Part shown: one piece after another, positions 1 through 9,051 of the stretch
How positions within the stretch are numbered: position 1 is the stretch's first letter
Layout of the letters: each line of letters begins with the position of its first letter
DNA from: an uncultured Eubacteriales bacterium
Lineage (GTDB): Bacteria; Bacillota; Clostridia; Oscillospirales; Acutalibacteraceae
NCBI GenBank assembly: GCA_910584745.1
Contig: CAJUDG010000016.1
Location: forward strand, 30,235-94,234
Direction of reading: 5' to 3'
Length of the DNA stretch: 64,000 nt
Made by a program: the position numbers and the translations under genes
Notes under the pieces: model-generated
The model's database searches: none
The model's input: only the letters and a program-made list of their open reading frames with translations
Told to the model about the DNA's origin: nothing

Positions 1-168
1 CACAATATCCCCGCCGCTTAAAGCGGCAAAAGCGCTCTCCCATTCGGTGAATTCACCGTCCCTCATCATATCCGCAAGATGGCCCCCGGCCACCCAGCGG
101 CAGTCCCTGGCGTATGCCATAAGCTTATCCCATAGGGACGTCCCGGGCTCTGCCCTGACTACTTTCAT
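1..168 (-). CDS. GNAT-like acetyltransferase, N-terminal part (runs off window)
   Basis: The first 56 codons of a gene read leftward out of the window. It starts at ATG 168-166, with an AGGAGG ribosome site 8 nt upstream, 17 bp after the stop of the preceding acetyltransferase gene, so it is the last visible member of that operon. The visible protein opens MKVVRAEPGTSLWDKL and continues with a Trp/Gly-rich segment (WVAGGHLADMM). That is how many clostridial GNAT N-acetyltransferases begin. The acetyl-CoA motif lies outside the window, so the family call is inference from the N-terminus and the neighbouring GNAT gene. Confidence 0.6.
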   Translation of the reverse strand, partial: MKVVRAEPGTSLWDKLMAYARDCRWVAGGHLADMMRDGEFTEWESAFAALSGGDIV

Positions 169-185
169 ATTATCGGGTCCTCCTG

Positions 186-1052
186 TCACTTCCCCCAAAA
201 CGTCCACTCTATCCCCTTCCCATACCCTATCCTGGCATAAAAAGGGTTCCCCCCGCCGGTCATATGTGAGGCCCCCAGGGGCTTCATCCTCCTATAGAGC
301 TCCGACAGCGCCGCCGCGGCCAGGCCCTTATGCCTATACTCCGGCACGGTGCACAGCGGCTCCATATACGCGAGCCCATTCTCCGGCACCCACCACATCC
401 CGGCGTAGCAGACGTACTCGCCCCGCTCATTCATCACGGCTATGGCGTATTCAGGCGTTGCATGGGGGGCACATATGAGGTCGTAGACGTACTCATACTC
501 GCCGTTCCAGGGCCCCTCCTCTTTCTCGTGGTCGAAGCCCTTCCAGCAGCACTCACAGGCCTTGGCCGGGTCCACGCCGCCAATTTCTGTGAAGGTGAAG
601 CCCTGGGGCAGTTTGTAGTCAAGGGGCCTGCCATAGTCATACAGCAAATCCTCATAGCCCCCGCACCGGGCAAAGCCCGCCGCTTGCGCGGCTTTTAGGA
701 GCTCGGTCTGCCCGCCGAAGATGACAAGCTTCAGTTCGCCCTTAATGGCCATATTCTTTTCGGCATACTCCACCATCTCCGGGGCCAGCTCCTCATAGCC
801 CTCCCGCAGGCTGAAATACACGTCGCTTGGCGGGTTCTCGTGGAAGCAGAAGCCCACTATCCTCTCCCCGTCCTTCCAGATACGGCAGCGGTGCAGGTAT
901 GACTTGTCCATCCAGCTGGACACAAGGGCGTACTCCCAGAAGGGCGCGGGCACGCCGCCGCCCCAGTCCCGCCGGTAGTTTTCCAGCATAAAATTATAAA
1001 CGTCCATGTGGTCGCTCAAAATGCTGAACTGCTTAGTAGTAATATTTTTCAT
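186..1052 (-). CDS. GNAT family N-acetyltransferase
   Basis: A 288-residue cytosolic protein. The C-terminal half carries a GNAT motif A (EYRHKGLAAAAL, about residues 239-250), the pyrophosphate-binding loop for acetyl-CoA, followed by a typical late motif (GGGNPFYARIGYGK). The N-terminal half looks like a second, degenerate GNAT fold (RIVGFCFHENP around residue 65), so this is probably a tandem GNAT protein with one active site. The start codon lies 2 nt after the thiI stop, implying translational coupling in the nadE-thiI operon. The substrate cannot be read from the sequence; small-molecule amines or antibiotics are the usual targets. Confidence 0.82.
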   Translation of the reverse strand: MKNITTKQFSILSDHMDVYNFMLENYRRDWGGGVPAPFWEYALVSSWMDKSYLHRCRIWKDGERIVGFCFHENPPSDVYFSLREGYEELAPEMVEYAEKNMAIKGELKLVIFGGQTELLKAAQAAGFARCGGYEDLLYDYGRPLDYKLPQGFTFTEIGGVDPAKACECCWKGFDHEKEEGPWNGEYEYVYDLICAPHATPEYAIAVMNERGEYVCYAGMWWVPENGLAYMEPLCTVPEYRHKGLAAAALSELYRRMKPLGASHMTGGGNPFYARIGYGKGIEWTFWGK

Positions 1053-1054
1053 GG

Positions 1055-2245
1055 TTACCTCTCTGTATTCTCATAGGCGTTGATGTGCATGGTCTTCACA
1101 TTCTCCAGCGCCTCTTTAAGGAGCCCTTCGCCGTCGATGGCCCCCTCGCCCCGCTCCACCATCTCAAGGCTGGGCTTGGTGCGGGGGTGCTTGGGGGTGA
1201 AGATGGTGCAGCAGTCCTCATAGGGCTCGATGGAGATGTCGTAGGTGTCTATCTTCCGGGCGGTCTTCACTATCTCCGCCTTATCGCTGCCGATAAGGGG
1301 CCGGAACACCGGCATACTTACCACCGCGTCGGTGCAGGATATGGCCTGGATGGTCTGGCTGGCCACCTGGCCCAGGCTCTCGCCGGTGATAAGGGCAAGG
1401 CAGCCCTCGTCCTCCGCTATCCGCTGTGCGGCCCGGAGCATGTACCGGCGCAGTATCACCGTGCCCAACTCCTCGGGGCAGCGGTCCCGTATCTCCTCCT
1501 GCAAATGGGTCAGCTCCACAGTGACGAGCTTGATGCGCCCGGAATACTCGCTGACCTTCCGAAGGAGCCGCACCACCTTGTCGTGGGCCAGCTCGCTGGT
1601 ATAGGGCGGGCTCGAGAAGTGTATGGCCGTCAGCTCCACCCCGCGCTTCGCCATGGTCCAGGCTGCAACGGGACTGTCAAGCCCCCCGCTGATAAGCACC
1701 GCGGCCTTCCCCCCGCAGCCCACAGGTATCCCCCCGGCCCCGGGCTTTGCGTCGGAGTGCACAAAGGCGTGCTCCTCCCGGACCTCCACCCATACGGTCA
1801 CGTCGGGCTCATGCACATTTACCCGCAGATGGGGGTACTTCTCCAGCAGGTACGCCCCAACCTCCGTGGCTATCTCCGGGGACTTTAGGGGGAACTTCTT
1901 GTCGCTTCGCTTACACTCCACCTTGAAGGTCTCCGCCAGCTCCAGCTCGTCCCGGAGGTATTCGGCCGCCTTCTCTTGTATTTTCCCGAGATCCTTCTCC
2001 GCCGCCCCGGCCCTTGTATAGCCCACCGCGCCGAAGACCTTTGCACAGCGCTCCTCGGCAAGGTCCATATCGGCGCTATCGTCCAGCGGCTCCACATAGA
2101 TGGTGGACTGCTTTGACGTGACCGAGAACTCCCCGGCGCTCATAAGCCGGCGGCGGATATTCTTCATCATTATCTCCTCAAAGCTGCGGCGGTTCAGCCC
2201 CTTAAGGGCTATCTCCCCCAGCTTCAGCAAAATTACCTCTCGCAT
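1055..2245 (-). CDS. thiI: tRNA 4-thiouridine synthase ThiI
   Basis: A 396-residue ThiI, which adenylates U8 of tRNA and transfers sulfur to make 4-thiouridine; in many bacteria it also supplies sulfur for thiamine thiazole. The THUMP tRNA-binding region spans about residues 60-165. The PP-loop ATP motif SGGLDSPVA lies near residue 186, and the Cys pair of the AANH domain (EDCCTIF) is near residue 345. It is shorter than the E. coli enzyme because the C-terminal rhodanese domain is absent, as is normal in Gram-positives, where a dedicated cysteine desulfurase feeds ThiI. That partner is encoded two genes upstream in the same operon. ATG start, 3 nt after the HAD gene stop. Confidence 0.95.
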   Translation of the reverse strand: MREVILLKLGEIALKGLNRRSFEEIMMKNIRRRLMSAGEFSVTSKQSTIYVEPLDDSADMDLAEERCAKVFGAVGYTRAGAAEKDLGKIQEKAAEYLRDELELAETFKVECKRSDKKFPLKSPEIATEVGAYLLEKYPHLRVNVHEPDVTVWVEVREEHAFVHSDAKPGAGGIPVGCGGKAAVLISGGLDSPVAAWTMAKRGVELTAIHFSSPPYTSELAHDKVVRLLRKVSEYSGRIKLVTVELTHLQEEIRDRCPEELGTVILRRYMLRAAQRIAEDEGCLALITGESLGQVASQTIQAISCTDAVVSMPVFRPLIGSDKAEIVKTARKIDTYDISIEPYEDCCTIFTPKHPRTKPSLEMVERGEGAIDGEGLLKEALENVKTMHINAYENTER

Positions 2246-2248
2246 AAG

Positions 2249-2947
2249 TTACCTTCCCTTCCGCTCCACAAAATTCACCAGCTCCCTAAGGTTCCCGATG
2301 GTAAATGGGTCCTCGGGCTCTATGCCCTGCCTGTCTAAGAGGAACGAAGTAAAGCCCTGCTCCCTGGCCCCTTCGGCCTCGGGCCTATAGTCGTCCACAT
2401 ACAGCGATTCCTCCGCCGTGACCCCCTGGGCCTCTAGGGCGGCGTTGAATATAATGGGGTCCGGCTTCCCCGCCCCCACTAAGGAGCTGGCGGTAAAGCT
2501 GGTGAAATACTTATGCAGCCCGCAGTCCAGCAGGGTCATCTCCAGGGACGGCGCGGAGTCGCTTATGACCCCCAGCTTGTAGCCCTTATTCTTAAAGTAT
2601 TCCAGCACCTCCACGGTCTCCGGGTATGGGTGCTTTTTCAAGTACCAGAGCTTCTCCACCAGCATATCCGCCCGCTCAGAGCGCTTTTCCGTGATGCCCA
2701 TATCGTCAAAGACAAAAAGATACCACTGCCGGAAAAATTCCAGCTCCTCCTTAACGGTCTTATAGGGCGCGAAGGGGAAGTCCCCCGCCAGCACCCTGTT
2801 AAACACCGTCATGAAATAGTCGTAGGAGTTGTCAAACTCCTTCCCGCTCCACTCTTTCAGGCTGCGGTTGCGAAAGGCCGTCCACTCCGGGTCCCCCCGC
2901 ACCAGGGTCCCGTCCCGGTCAAAGAACACCGCCTTATACTTTCCCAT
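2249..2947 (-). CDS. HAD-superfamily hydrolase (phosphatase)
   Basis: A 232-residue HAD phosphatase. Motif I is FFDRDGTL (residues 8-15; both Asp present), motif II is the Ser of GVISDSAPS, the Lys motif is GAGKPDP, and motif IV is YVDDYRPEAEGA. The alpha-helical cap between motifs I and II (about residues 20-115) fits subfamily I. The gene abuts the cysteine desulfurase stop and is followed 3 nt later by thiI, so it is co-transcribed. The substrate is not evident. Its place among NAD and sulfur-transfer genes could mean a housekeeping phosphatase, but that is only context. Confidence 0.85.
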   Translation of the reverse strand: MGKYKAVFFDRDGTLVRGDPEWTAFRNRSLKEWSGKEFDNSYDYFMTVFNRVLAGDFPFAPYKTVKEELEFFRQWYLFVFDDMGITEKRSERADMLVEKLWYLKKHPYPETVEVLEYFKNKGYKLGVISDSAPSLEMTLLDCGLHKYFTSFTASSLVGAGKPDPIIFNAALEAQGVTAEESLYVDDYRPEAEGAREQGFTSFLLDRQGIEPEDPFTIGNLRELVNFVERKGR

Positions 2948-4084
2948 TTATCTCTCCCTCTCAAGGCTCGAAAGGCCCGCTCTCAGGCCCTCTATAAGCG
3001 CGTACACGTCCTCCTCCGCGCTAAAGCGCGAAAAGCTCACCCTTATGGCCGAGGCCACCCGCTCCCGGGACAGCCCCATGGCCTCCAGCACATGGCTGGG
3101 CTTGGCCTTGCCGCAGGCCGACCCCGCCGACACGTACACCCCGCGCCCCGCCAGAAAATGCAGCATGGTCTCGGCCCGCACGCCTAGGGCCGAGAGGTTC
3201 ACGATATACCCAAGGCCATCGGCGGGGGAGTTGACCTCTATCCCCGGCAGTCCGGCCAGCTCCTTTAGCAGCAGCTCCCTTAACGCCCCGGCCTTTGCCA
3301 GGGTCTCAGAAGCTCTCGGGGCCAGCTCCACCGCCTTGGCGAAAGCGCCTATAAGCGGCAGGCTCTCCGTCCCGGAGCGAAGTCCCCGCTCCTGACCGCC
3401 GCCATAGACTATGGGCAGCACTCTCACGCCCTTTTTCACGTACAGCGCCCCTACGCCCTTGGGGCCGTGGACCTTATGCCCGCTGACGGTGCACAGGTCC
3501 GCTCCCAGACCCTTCACGGTGAAATCCAGCTTGCAGAAGGCCTGCACGCAGTCCGTATGCAAAAGCGCCGGGGACCTCTTGCGCTTTATGGCCCTGGCCG
3601 CAGCCTGCACCGGCAGTATGGCCCCGGTCTCGTTATTGCACAGCATCAGGCTCACGAGCACCGTGTCGGGCCCTATGGCCCCCTCAAGCTCCGCCGGGTC
3701 GATATTTCCATCTGTCCCGGGGGCAAGGTACGTCACCCGGAAGCCCTCCGTTTCCAGCTGTTTACAAGCGTTCAGCACCGAATCGTGCTCTATTTGGGTC
3801 GTAACTATGTGCCGCCCCATGCGCTTTCTGGCCCGGGCCGCGCCCAGTATGGCAAGGTTATTGGCCTCCGTGCCCCCGCCGGTGAACACGATCTCCTCCG
3901 GCAGCGCCCCCAGCCGCCTGGCAATTATTTCCCGGGCCCTGTCCAGCTCCTTCTTTGCCTGAAAGCCCAGGGTATGCAGGGACGATGGGTTCCCATAGCA
4001 CTCCGTCATCAGGCGCAGCGCCTCCCCGGCGGCCTCGGGCAGCACCCGGGTGGTGGCGGAATTGTCCAGATAATGCTCTCCCAT
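2948..4084 (-). CDS. Cysteine desulfurase (NifS/IscS family)
   Basis: A 378-residue PLP enzyme that removes sulfur from L-cysteine as an enzyme persulfide. The start is the ATG at 4084, giving MGEHYLDNSATTR, the usual NifS opening; the frame stays open further upstream but runs into the dehydrogenase gene. The PLP lysine is in SGHKVHGPKG, the catalytic Cys is in SAGSACG, and the invariant NNETGA and GTES motifs are present. The short loop around the catalytic Cys resembles the group II or NifZ-like enzymes paired with ThiI. It lies upstream of thiI with only the HAD gene between, so the main role is likely sulfur supply to ThiI rather than Fe-S assembly; no IscU or SufU gene is nearby. Confidence 0.94.
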   Translation of the reverse strand: MGEHYLDNSATTRVLPEAAGEALRLMTECYGNPSSLHTLGFQAKKELDRAREIIARRLGALPEEIVFTGGGTEANNLAILGAARARKRMGRHIVTTQIEHDSVLNACKQLETEGFRVTYLAPGTDGNIDPAELEGAIGPDTVLVSLMLCNNETGAILPVQAAARAIKRKRSPALLHTDCVQAFCKLDFTVKGLGADLCTVSGHKVHGPKGVGALYVKKGVRVLPIVYGGGQERGLRSGTESLPLIGAFAKAVELAPRASETLAKAGALRELLLKELAGLPGIEVNSPADGLGYIVNLSALGVRAETMLHFLAGRGVYVSAGSACGKAKPSHVLEAMGLSRERVASAIRVSFSRFSAEEDVYALIEGLRAGLSSLERER

Positions 4085-4088
4085 AGGC

Positions 4089-5099
4089 TTAAAGCTTCCT
4101 ATAGCCGGTCGCAAAGTCCACCGTGTTTCTAAGGGCCTCGCCCCGAAGGAACCGGCCCAGATTCTCCGCAAATATGTCCACAATGCGCTGGTGAGTTTCC
4201 CAGAGATGGTAACCTCCCGAGACATGAGGCGTGATGACTGCCGTGGGCAGTCCCCACAGCCTGTGGCCTTTGGGCAACGGCTCCGGCTCGGTCACGTCCA
4301 GGCCCGCCCCGCCCAGATGCCCGCTCTCCAAAGCGTCACAAAGGGCCTCGGTGTCTACTATATAGCCCCGGCCCACATTGAGCACCACGGCCCCGGGCTT
4401 CATCCTCTCTATCCTCTCCCGGCCCAGCATCCCCCTGGTCGCTGACGTCCCCGGCAGGGTCACCGCGACTACGTCCGCCCGGGGAAGAAGCTCATCCAGT
4501 TCCCCGGTCAGATGCACCTCGTCGGCGTAGTCCGGCTTACTGCCGTCGCTTCTGCGAAGGCCTATCACATAGGCCCCCATGGCCTTGCAGAGCCGGGCAA
4601 AGCTGCCGCCGATATCGCCCATGCCCATCACCAGCACTGTGGCTCCCAACAATGTGCGCACCTCTCCCCGGCCGCTCCAGTCCTCGCTGAGCTGCGCGTC
4701 CCTATACAGCTCCAGCTTCTTGAATATCATCAGGAGCATCCCAAGCATATGCTCGGAGATGGCAAGACCGTATGCCCCGGTGGCGTTGGTAAGCGCCGCG
4801 CCCTCGGGCATGACCCCGGGCGCGGTGTAGAACTCCACCCCCGCGCTGCTGGTCTGCAGCCATTTCAGGTTTTTCGCGCCCATTAAAAGCTCAGGCCGAA
4901 CATTGCCCAATATGGCGTCGGCCCAGGCGATGTCCTCCTCAGTCACCAGCTCCGCCGGGAGCAGATCCGGAAAGGGCAGCGCTCCTCCCCGGCCCGAGGG
5001 CAGGGCCTCCCCAAGCCGATAGCGCACAATCGCGCCCTCCTGCTCCAGAGACTCCCGCTGCTTTTGCGATACTGGCACAGTAACTAGAATATTTCTCAT
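4089..5099 (-). CDS. D-2-hydroxyacid dehydrogenase
   Basis: A 336-residue NAD(P)-dependent dehydrogenase of the D-isomer-specific 2-hydroxyacid family. The Rossmann nucleotide loop is seen as VMGMGDIGGSFA (about residue 150), and the family signatures include DVVAVTLPGT, VLNVGRGYIVD and the catalytic His in ITPHVSGGYH. The start is set at ATG 5099, which has GAGGTG 7 nt upstream; an upstream in-frame TTG at 5114 overlaps that ribosome site and is unlikely. The substrate is unknown; glyoxylate, hydroxypyruvate or another 2-oxoacid are all possible. It sits 4 nt before the cysteine desulfurase gene. Confidence 0.88.
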   Translation of the reverse strand: MRNILVTVPVSQKQRESLEQEGAIVRYRLGEALPSGRGGALPFPDLLPAELVTEEDIAWADAILGNVRPELLMGAKNLKWLQTSSAGVEFYTAPGVMPEGAALTNATGAYGLAISEHMLGMLLMIFKKLELYRDAQLSEDWSGRGEVRTLLGATVLVMGMGDIGGSFARLCKAMGAYVIGLRRSDGSKPDYADEVHLTGELDELLPRADVVAVTLPGTSATRGMLGRERIERMKPGAVVLNVGRGYIVDTEALCDALESGHLGGAGLDVTEPEPLPKGHRLWGLPTAVITPHVSGGYHLWETHQRIVDIFAENLGRFLRGEALRNTVDFATGYRKL

Positions 5100-5139
5100 A
5101 CTATGACACCTCAAGTATTTTTTGTGAAGTATATTTAAA

Positions 5140-5202
5140 GCCTCCGGCGGCTTAGGGCTCTGCCCTAAGAACCCGCAAGGTGCCTAACGCACCTTGACCG
5201 CG
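5140..5202. repeat. Dispersed intergenic palindromic repeat, copy 1
   Basis: This stretch begins GCCTCCGGCGGCTTAGGG and forms nested hairpins (TTAGGGC/GCCCTAA, then AAGGTGC/GCACCTT). Two other intergenic regions here (37407-37466 and 43419-43484) carry the same framework of a C/G-rich arm, a GGGCxCTGCCC hairpin, an ACCCxGC joint and a second variable hairpin. It lies between nadE and the dehydrogenase gene. It is a REP-like dispersed element; a role in attenuation or mRNA stability is inference. Confidence 0.7.
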
Positions 5203-5211
5203 TAAATTTCT

Positions 5212-7125
5212 CTATAGCTCATTTATCTCTTTCAGCCATACCGCCGCGCTTGCGTCGCTGGGCATGCGCCAGTCCCCCCTCGGGGACACGCTGACTGTGC
5301 CCACCTTGGGCCCGTCCGGCAGGCAGGAGCGCTTGAACTGCTGGGCAAAGAACCGCCGGCAGAAGACCTTCAGCCAGCCCTTTATAATGTCAGGCTCATA
5401 TTCCCCTATAAAGCTCCGGCAGGCCATGCGGTAGATCTTCCCCGGCCCGAAGCCGTGGCGCAGCATATGGTACAGGAAGAAGTCGTGCAGCTCGTATGGC
5501 CCCACCAGCTCCTCGGTCTTCTGGGATATCTCCCCGTCCTTGGGGGGCAGGAGCTCCGGGCTCACCGGCGTGTCCAGCACGTCGAACAGCGCCTCGCTGA
5601 GCTTCCCGCCCAGCCTCTCGGCCTCGAACCGCACCAAATGCCGCACCAGGGTCTTGGGCACGTCCGCGTTCACGCCGTACATGGACATATGGTCGCCGTT
5701 ATAGGTGCTCCACCCCAACGCCAGCTCCGACAGGTCCCCGGTGCCTATCATCAGGCCATTTCGCTGGTTCGCCATGTCCATCAGGACCTGGGTGCGCTCT
5801 CTGGCCTGGGCGTTCTCAAAGGCCGCATCGTAGTTCTCCGGGTCCTGGCCGATGTCCTCAAAGTGGCTCATGACCGTCCTGCCGATGGGTATCTCCTTAA
5901 AGTCCACCCCCAGCTCCCGGGCCATGGTCTCGGCGTTTCTCTTGGTGCGCTCGGTGGTGCCGAAGCATGGCATGGATATTGTCAGTATGCCCTTTCTCGG
6001 CAGCCCCAGTATGTCAAAGGCCCGCACGGTCACCAGCGCCGCCAGGGTGGAGTCAAGCCCCCCGGAGAAGGCGATAAGGGCGTTCTTGCACCCGGTATGC
6101 CGAAGCCGGGTCGCGAGCCCCTGGGCCTGCATGGTCAGTATCAGCTGGCAGCGCTCGCTCCAAACTGCCGGGTCATTTGGCACAAAGGGCTGCCTTGAAA
6201 AGGTCCTCCGGGGGCTATATGCCTCAAGGGTCCCCTTTCTGTAGGCAAAGGGTATGCGCACATACCCCTGCTCCCGGGCGCTTATCCAGGTATTGTTCCT
6301 TCTGCGCTCCTGCAATATCTTCTCAAGGTCCACCTCTGCCACAGTAAGCCCGGTTGAGAACAATTCGCTCTCAGCCAGCACCGCGCTGTTCTCCGCGATG
6401 ATGTCATGCCCCGCGAAGACCATATCCCCGGTGGACTCCCCCGGCCCCGCGTCGGCGTACACATAGGCCCCCATCACGTGCCCGGACCACATGCGCACCA
6501 GGTCCCGCCTATACTCGGCCTTGCCCGCCACCTCGTCGCTGCATGAGCTGTTGAAGATAAGTGTGGCGCCGTTTTTCGAGAGCCCTGCACTTGGGGGCTC
6601 CGGCCCCCAGAGGTCTTCGCATATCTCCACCCCGGCTATGAGCTCCGGCACATTTTCGCACTCAAAGAGGAGCTTTTTCCCAAGCCATACCCTCTGGCCG
6701 CAGAGCTCGACCTCCATGGGCTCCGGGGCCGGGGCGAAATACCGGGCCTCGTAAAACTCCGAGTAGTTAGGGATAAAGCTCTTTGCGGGCAGTCCCAAAA
6801 GCCGTCCCCTCTGGAACACCGCCGCCGTATTGTACAGCGCCCCGTCCACAGCCACGGGCAGCCCCACTATGCAGAGTATGTCAAGCCCCCTTGTGTCCTC
6901 AAGCAGCCGGGCAAGCCCCTTCTCCGCGGCCCGTATAAGGGTCCTGTTCTCGAACAGGTCCCCGCAGGTATAGGCCGTCAGCGAGAGCTCCGGCAGGCAT
7001 ACCGCCCCGCAGCCCCTGTCCGCCGCCTCCCGGCTAAGCTCAGCTATCCTCTCAACATTTGTCTCAACGTCCGCGACCTTCACCTGGGGCGTTGCCGCCG
7101 CGACCCTAAAAAATCCGTCCCGCAT
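5212..7125 (-). CDS. nadE: Glutamine-dependent NAD+ synthetase
   Basis: A 637-residue two-domain NAD synthetase that amidates nicotinic acid adenine dinucleotide with glutamine-derived ammonia. The N-terminal nitrilase-like glutaminase domain shows the Glu-Lys-Cys triad: Glu in LPELSLTAY, Lys in LPAKSFIPNY, Cys in GVEICEDLWG. The C-terminal synthetase domain carries the PP-loop FSGGLDSTLA near residue 355 and GTGDLSELALGW. Length is normal for the glutamine-dependent type. The ATG at 7125 has GGAGG about 9 nt upstream. It is the first gene of the long minus-strand run; the repeat downstream may partly separate it from the dehydrogenase gene. Confidence 0.96.
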   Translation of the reverse strand: MRDGFFRVAAATPQVKVADVETNVERIAELSREAADRGCGAVCLPELSLTAYTCGDLFENRTLIRAAEKGLARLLEDTRGLDILCIVGLPVAVDGALYNTAAVFQRGRLLGLPAKSFIPNYSEFYEARYFAPAPEPMEVELCGQRVWLGKKLLFECENVPELIAGVEICEDLWGPEPPSAGLSKNGATLIFNSSCSDEVAGKAEYRRDLVRMWSGHVMGAYVYADAGPGESTGDMVFAGHDIIAENSAVLAESELFSTGLTVAEVDLEKILQERRRNNTWISAREQGYVRIPFAYRKGTLEAYSPRRTFSRQPFVPNDPAVWSERCQLILTMQAQGLATRLRHTGCKNALIAFSGGLDSTLAALVTVRAFDILGLPRKGILTISMPCFGTTERTKRNAETMARELGVDFKEIPIGRTVMSHFEDIGQDPENYDAAFENAQARERTQVLMDMANQRNGLMIGTGDLSELALGWSTYNGDHMSMYGVNADVPKTLVRHLVRFEAERLGGKLSEALFDVLDTPVSPELLPPKDGEISQKTEELVGPYELHDFFLYHMLRHGFGPGKIYRMACRSFIGEYEPDIIKGWLKVFCRRFFAQQFKRSCLPDGPKVGTVSVSPRGDWRMPSDASAAVWLKEINEL

Positions 7126-7175
7126 ATAACTTTTCCTCCCATTATTGTTGATATTTTCTTCCCTGCTTTAACCGC

Positions 7176-7206
7176 AAAAAGGCCACAGGAAAGACCTGCA
7201 GCCTTT
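7176..7206 (-). terminator. Rho-independent terminator of the VanW gene
   Basis: On the minus strand, directly after the VanW stop, an AAAGGC-CAGG / CCTG-GCCTTT hairpin is followed by a T run. Confidence 0.75.
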
Positions 7207-7217
7207 AATATTGCTTT

Positions 7218-8801
7218 TTATTCGTCCGTCTCCCCGCCGCCATCCACCGGGGGCTCCGGGGTGGGCTCAACGTCCGGCGGCTCGGTGGGCTCCGGCGTAG
7301 GCTCCTCTGTGGGCTCCGGCGTCTCTACCGGGGGCGGCACAGGCGTGGGCTCCTCCGTGGGCTTGGGCGTGGGCTTCTGGGTGGGCTTTGGAGTGGGCTT
7401 TGCGTCGGTGCTGCCGCTCTCCTTGCTGGTGTCCACCTTTGACGTGTCCGTCCCCGGCCCCACCTTATACTTCTTGCCGGTCGAGCCATAGTAAGAGCTG
7501 GGCAGCTCTTCCGTGCGCACGGCCTCGCCGTTCTTATAGAACGTCCGCCAGGCGCTGGCGTAGTATCCCTCGTTGCCGCCGGTCTTGCGCACATACTGCC
7601 CCTTCTGAAGGGAGCTGTCCACCTCAAACTCCACCGTGTCCTTTGGGGGCTCATAGCCAGTCTGCTCTGAGCCCAGCTTTATATCGTCCCAGTCCTCCGG
7701 GAAGATGCCGTAGAAATTCACCGTCAGGATAACGCCGTCCATCCACGAAGAGATGTACACCGGGTTTTTAAGGCTGTTCCTGAACCTGAAGTCTATGCTT
7801 CCATAGTCAACCGTGGCGTCAAGGCCGATGGGGCAGTAGCTGGAGGGTATGGCGTGGCAGTCCCGCTCAAGTATCTCCATGCCCGCCATCAGGGCGGCGT
7901 TATAAATGGTGGTGGACCCCTGGCAGATGCCGCCGCCGTATACCTGCACGCTCATGCCGCCCACAAGGCCGGCCGCCGGCAGCCAGCCCGCGTCCGGGTC
8001 CGTGCTGTCGCCGATGGTGCCGTTATATGAGAACTCCTGGCCCGGCTGCAAAATGGTGCCGTTTACATGGGACAGGGCCAGGGCCATATTGCTGTTGCCG
8101 TTGGAGTTATTGGTGGACTCGGTGCTGTATGTGGACAGTAGCTTAAAGTTCTCCTCAAGGTATTTCTTCGTCACCTTGGGCTTGCTCTCCACGAACTCGG
8201 CCTGTATGGCCCCGCCGTGCTTCTGTGCCAGCAGCTGGCGCACGCTTCTAAGGGTGGCCGCCATGTCCACCCTGGCCCCGGGCTGTTCTTCGGTAAAGAC
8301 GAACTTTCCTTCCTCCGTGTCAAATTTCTCCACGGACGCGTCCTTTCCCTCCTTAAAGCAGATCTTGGCCGCCTCGGTCAGCTTTTGCTCCCCCTCGGGG
8401 GAGAGGTCCGCCACAAAGGGCAGCTCGTACTTCTCGGCCTTCCCGCTCTTAAGCATGTCCGGCAGGGACAGCTCCAGCACGTCCTTTATGGCAAAATCTT
8501 CGCCCTTCAGGGACACCGTGTCGTCCTTGAAGGTGACGCTTATCTCAAGGCCGTCTATTGCCTCCTTCATGGCCCCCTTCGCTATCTCCAGGGCCTCGTC
8601 CTCCGTCTTGCCGCCGATATTCACCCCGCCTATCTGTGTGCCCTCGGGGAATACAGAAGCGTCGCCAACATTTGACACTTCCGGCTCGGAGCTCTCCTCG
8701 CCGTCCTTCCCCTTGCACGCACCCAGGGCAAGCGCCAGCAGGACCGCCGCCGCAAATGCCCCTATTCGTCTCCATCCCAGCCTGCCGTTCGTTTTCGCCA
8801 T
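7218..8801 (-). CDS. VanW-family lipoprotein
   Basis: A 527-residue exported lipoprotein. The signal peptide ends in the lipobox LALGAC (Cys about residue 28). A peptidoglycan-binding-4-like region follows (GGVNIGGKTEDEA...), and then the VanW domain at about residues 225-400, with the hallmark GGGICQGSTTIYNAAL and an SYCPIGLDATVDYG segment. The last 80 residues are a Pro/Thr/Glu-rich tail that probably spans the cell wall. VanW proteins occur in some vancomycin-resistance clusters but are far more common as housekeeping envelope proteins of unknown chemistry; there is no van cluster here. Single gene with its own terminator. Confidence 0.88.
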   Translation of the reverse strand: MAKTNGRLGWRRIGAFAAAVLLALALGACKGKDGEESSEPEVSNVGDASVFPEGTQIGGVNIGGKTEDEALEIAKGAMKEAIDGLEISVTFKDDTVSLKGEDFAIKDVLELSLPDMLKSGKAEKYELPFVADLSPEGEQKLTEAAKICFKEGKDASVEKFDTEEGKFVFTEEQPGARVDMAATLRSVRQLLAQKHGGAIQAEFVESKPKVTKKYLEENFKLLSTYSTESTNNSNGNSNMALALSHVNGTILQPGQEFSYNGTIGDSTDPDAGWLPAAGLVGGMSVQVYGGGICQGSTTIYNAALMAGMEILERDCHAIPSSYCPIGLDATVDYGSIDFRFRNSLKNPVYISSWMDGVILTVNFYGIFPEDWDDIKLGSEQTGYEPPKDTVEFEVDSSLQKGQYVRKTGGNEGYYASAWRTFYKNGEAVRTEELPSSYYGSTGKKYKVGPGTDTSKVDTSKESGSTDAKPTPKPTQKPTPKPTEEPTPVPPPVETPEPTEEPTPEPTEPPDVEPTPEPPVDGGGETDE

Positions 8802-8986
8802 TTTCTTTTATCCTTCCTCCCGCCGCCGCGGGCCGCTTTTAACCTGTTTTTATATTATATACTGCATTGTCCCAAATGTAAAGCCGATAAACACACGAAT
8901 TCGGTTTCAATTTTGTTATATTTATTATCCCTCTCCTATTATGATGCCAAACTGCTTACAAATAACTTACGCTTTGTTAAAAAAGC

Positions 8987-9015
8987 TGGAAACATTTTCT
9001 TATACATGTTATAAT
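8987..9015 (+). promoter_or_regulatory. Probable promoter of the glycosyltransferase-alkD pair
   Basis: A perfect -10 TATAAT (9010-9015) is preceded by a weak -35 TGGAAA at 17-bp spacing. The surroundings (8840-9040) are AT-rich and otherwise empty. Confidence 0.45.
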
Positions 9016-9051
9016 ATCCCAAAACAGAACTTTATGTAAGGAGCCCCCGAA

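Noticed and set aside
7225..7420. GGGCTCCGG-type repeats
   Set aside because: They encode the Pro/Thr/Glu tail of the VanW lipoprotein.
7218..8801. Vancomycin resistance determinant
   Set aside because: VanW-domain proteins are widespread; no vanA/B ligase, vanH or vanX is present.
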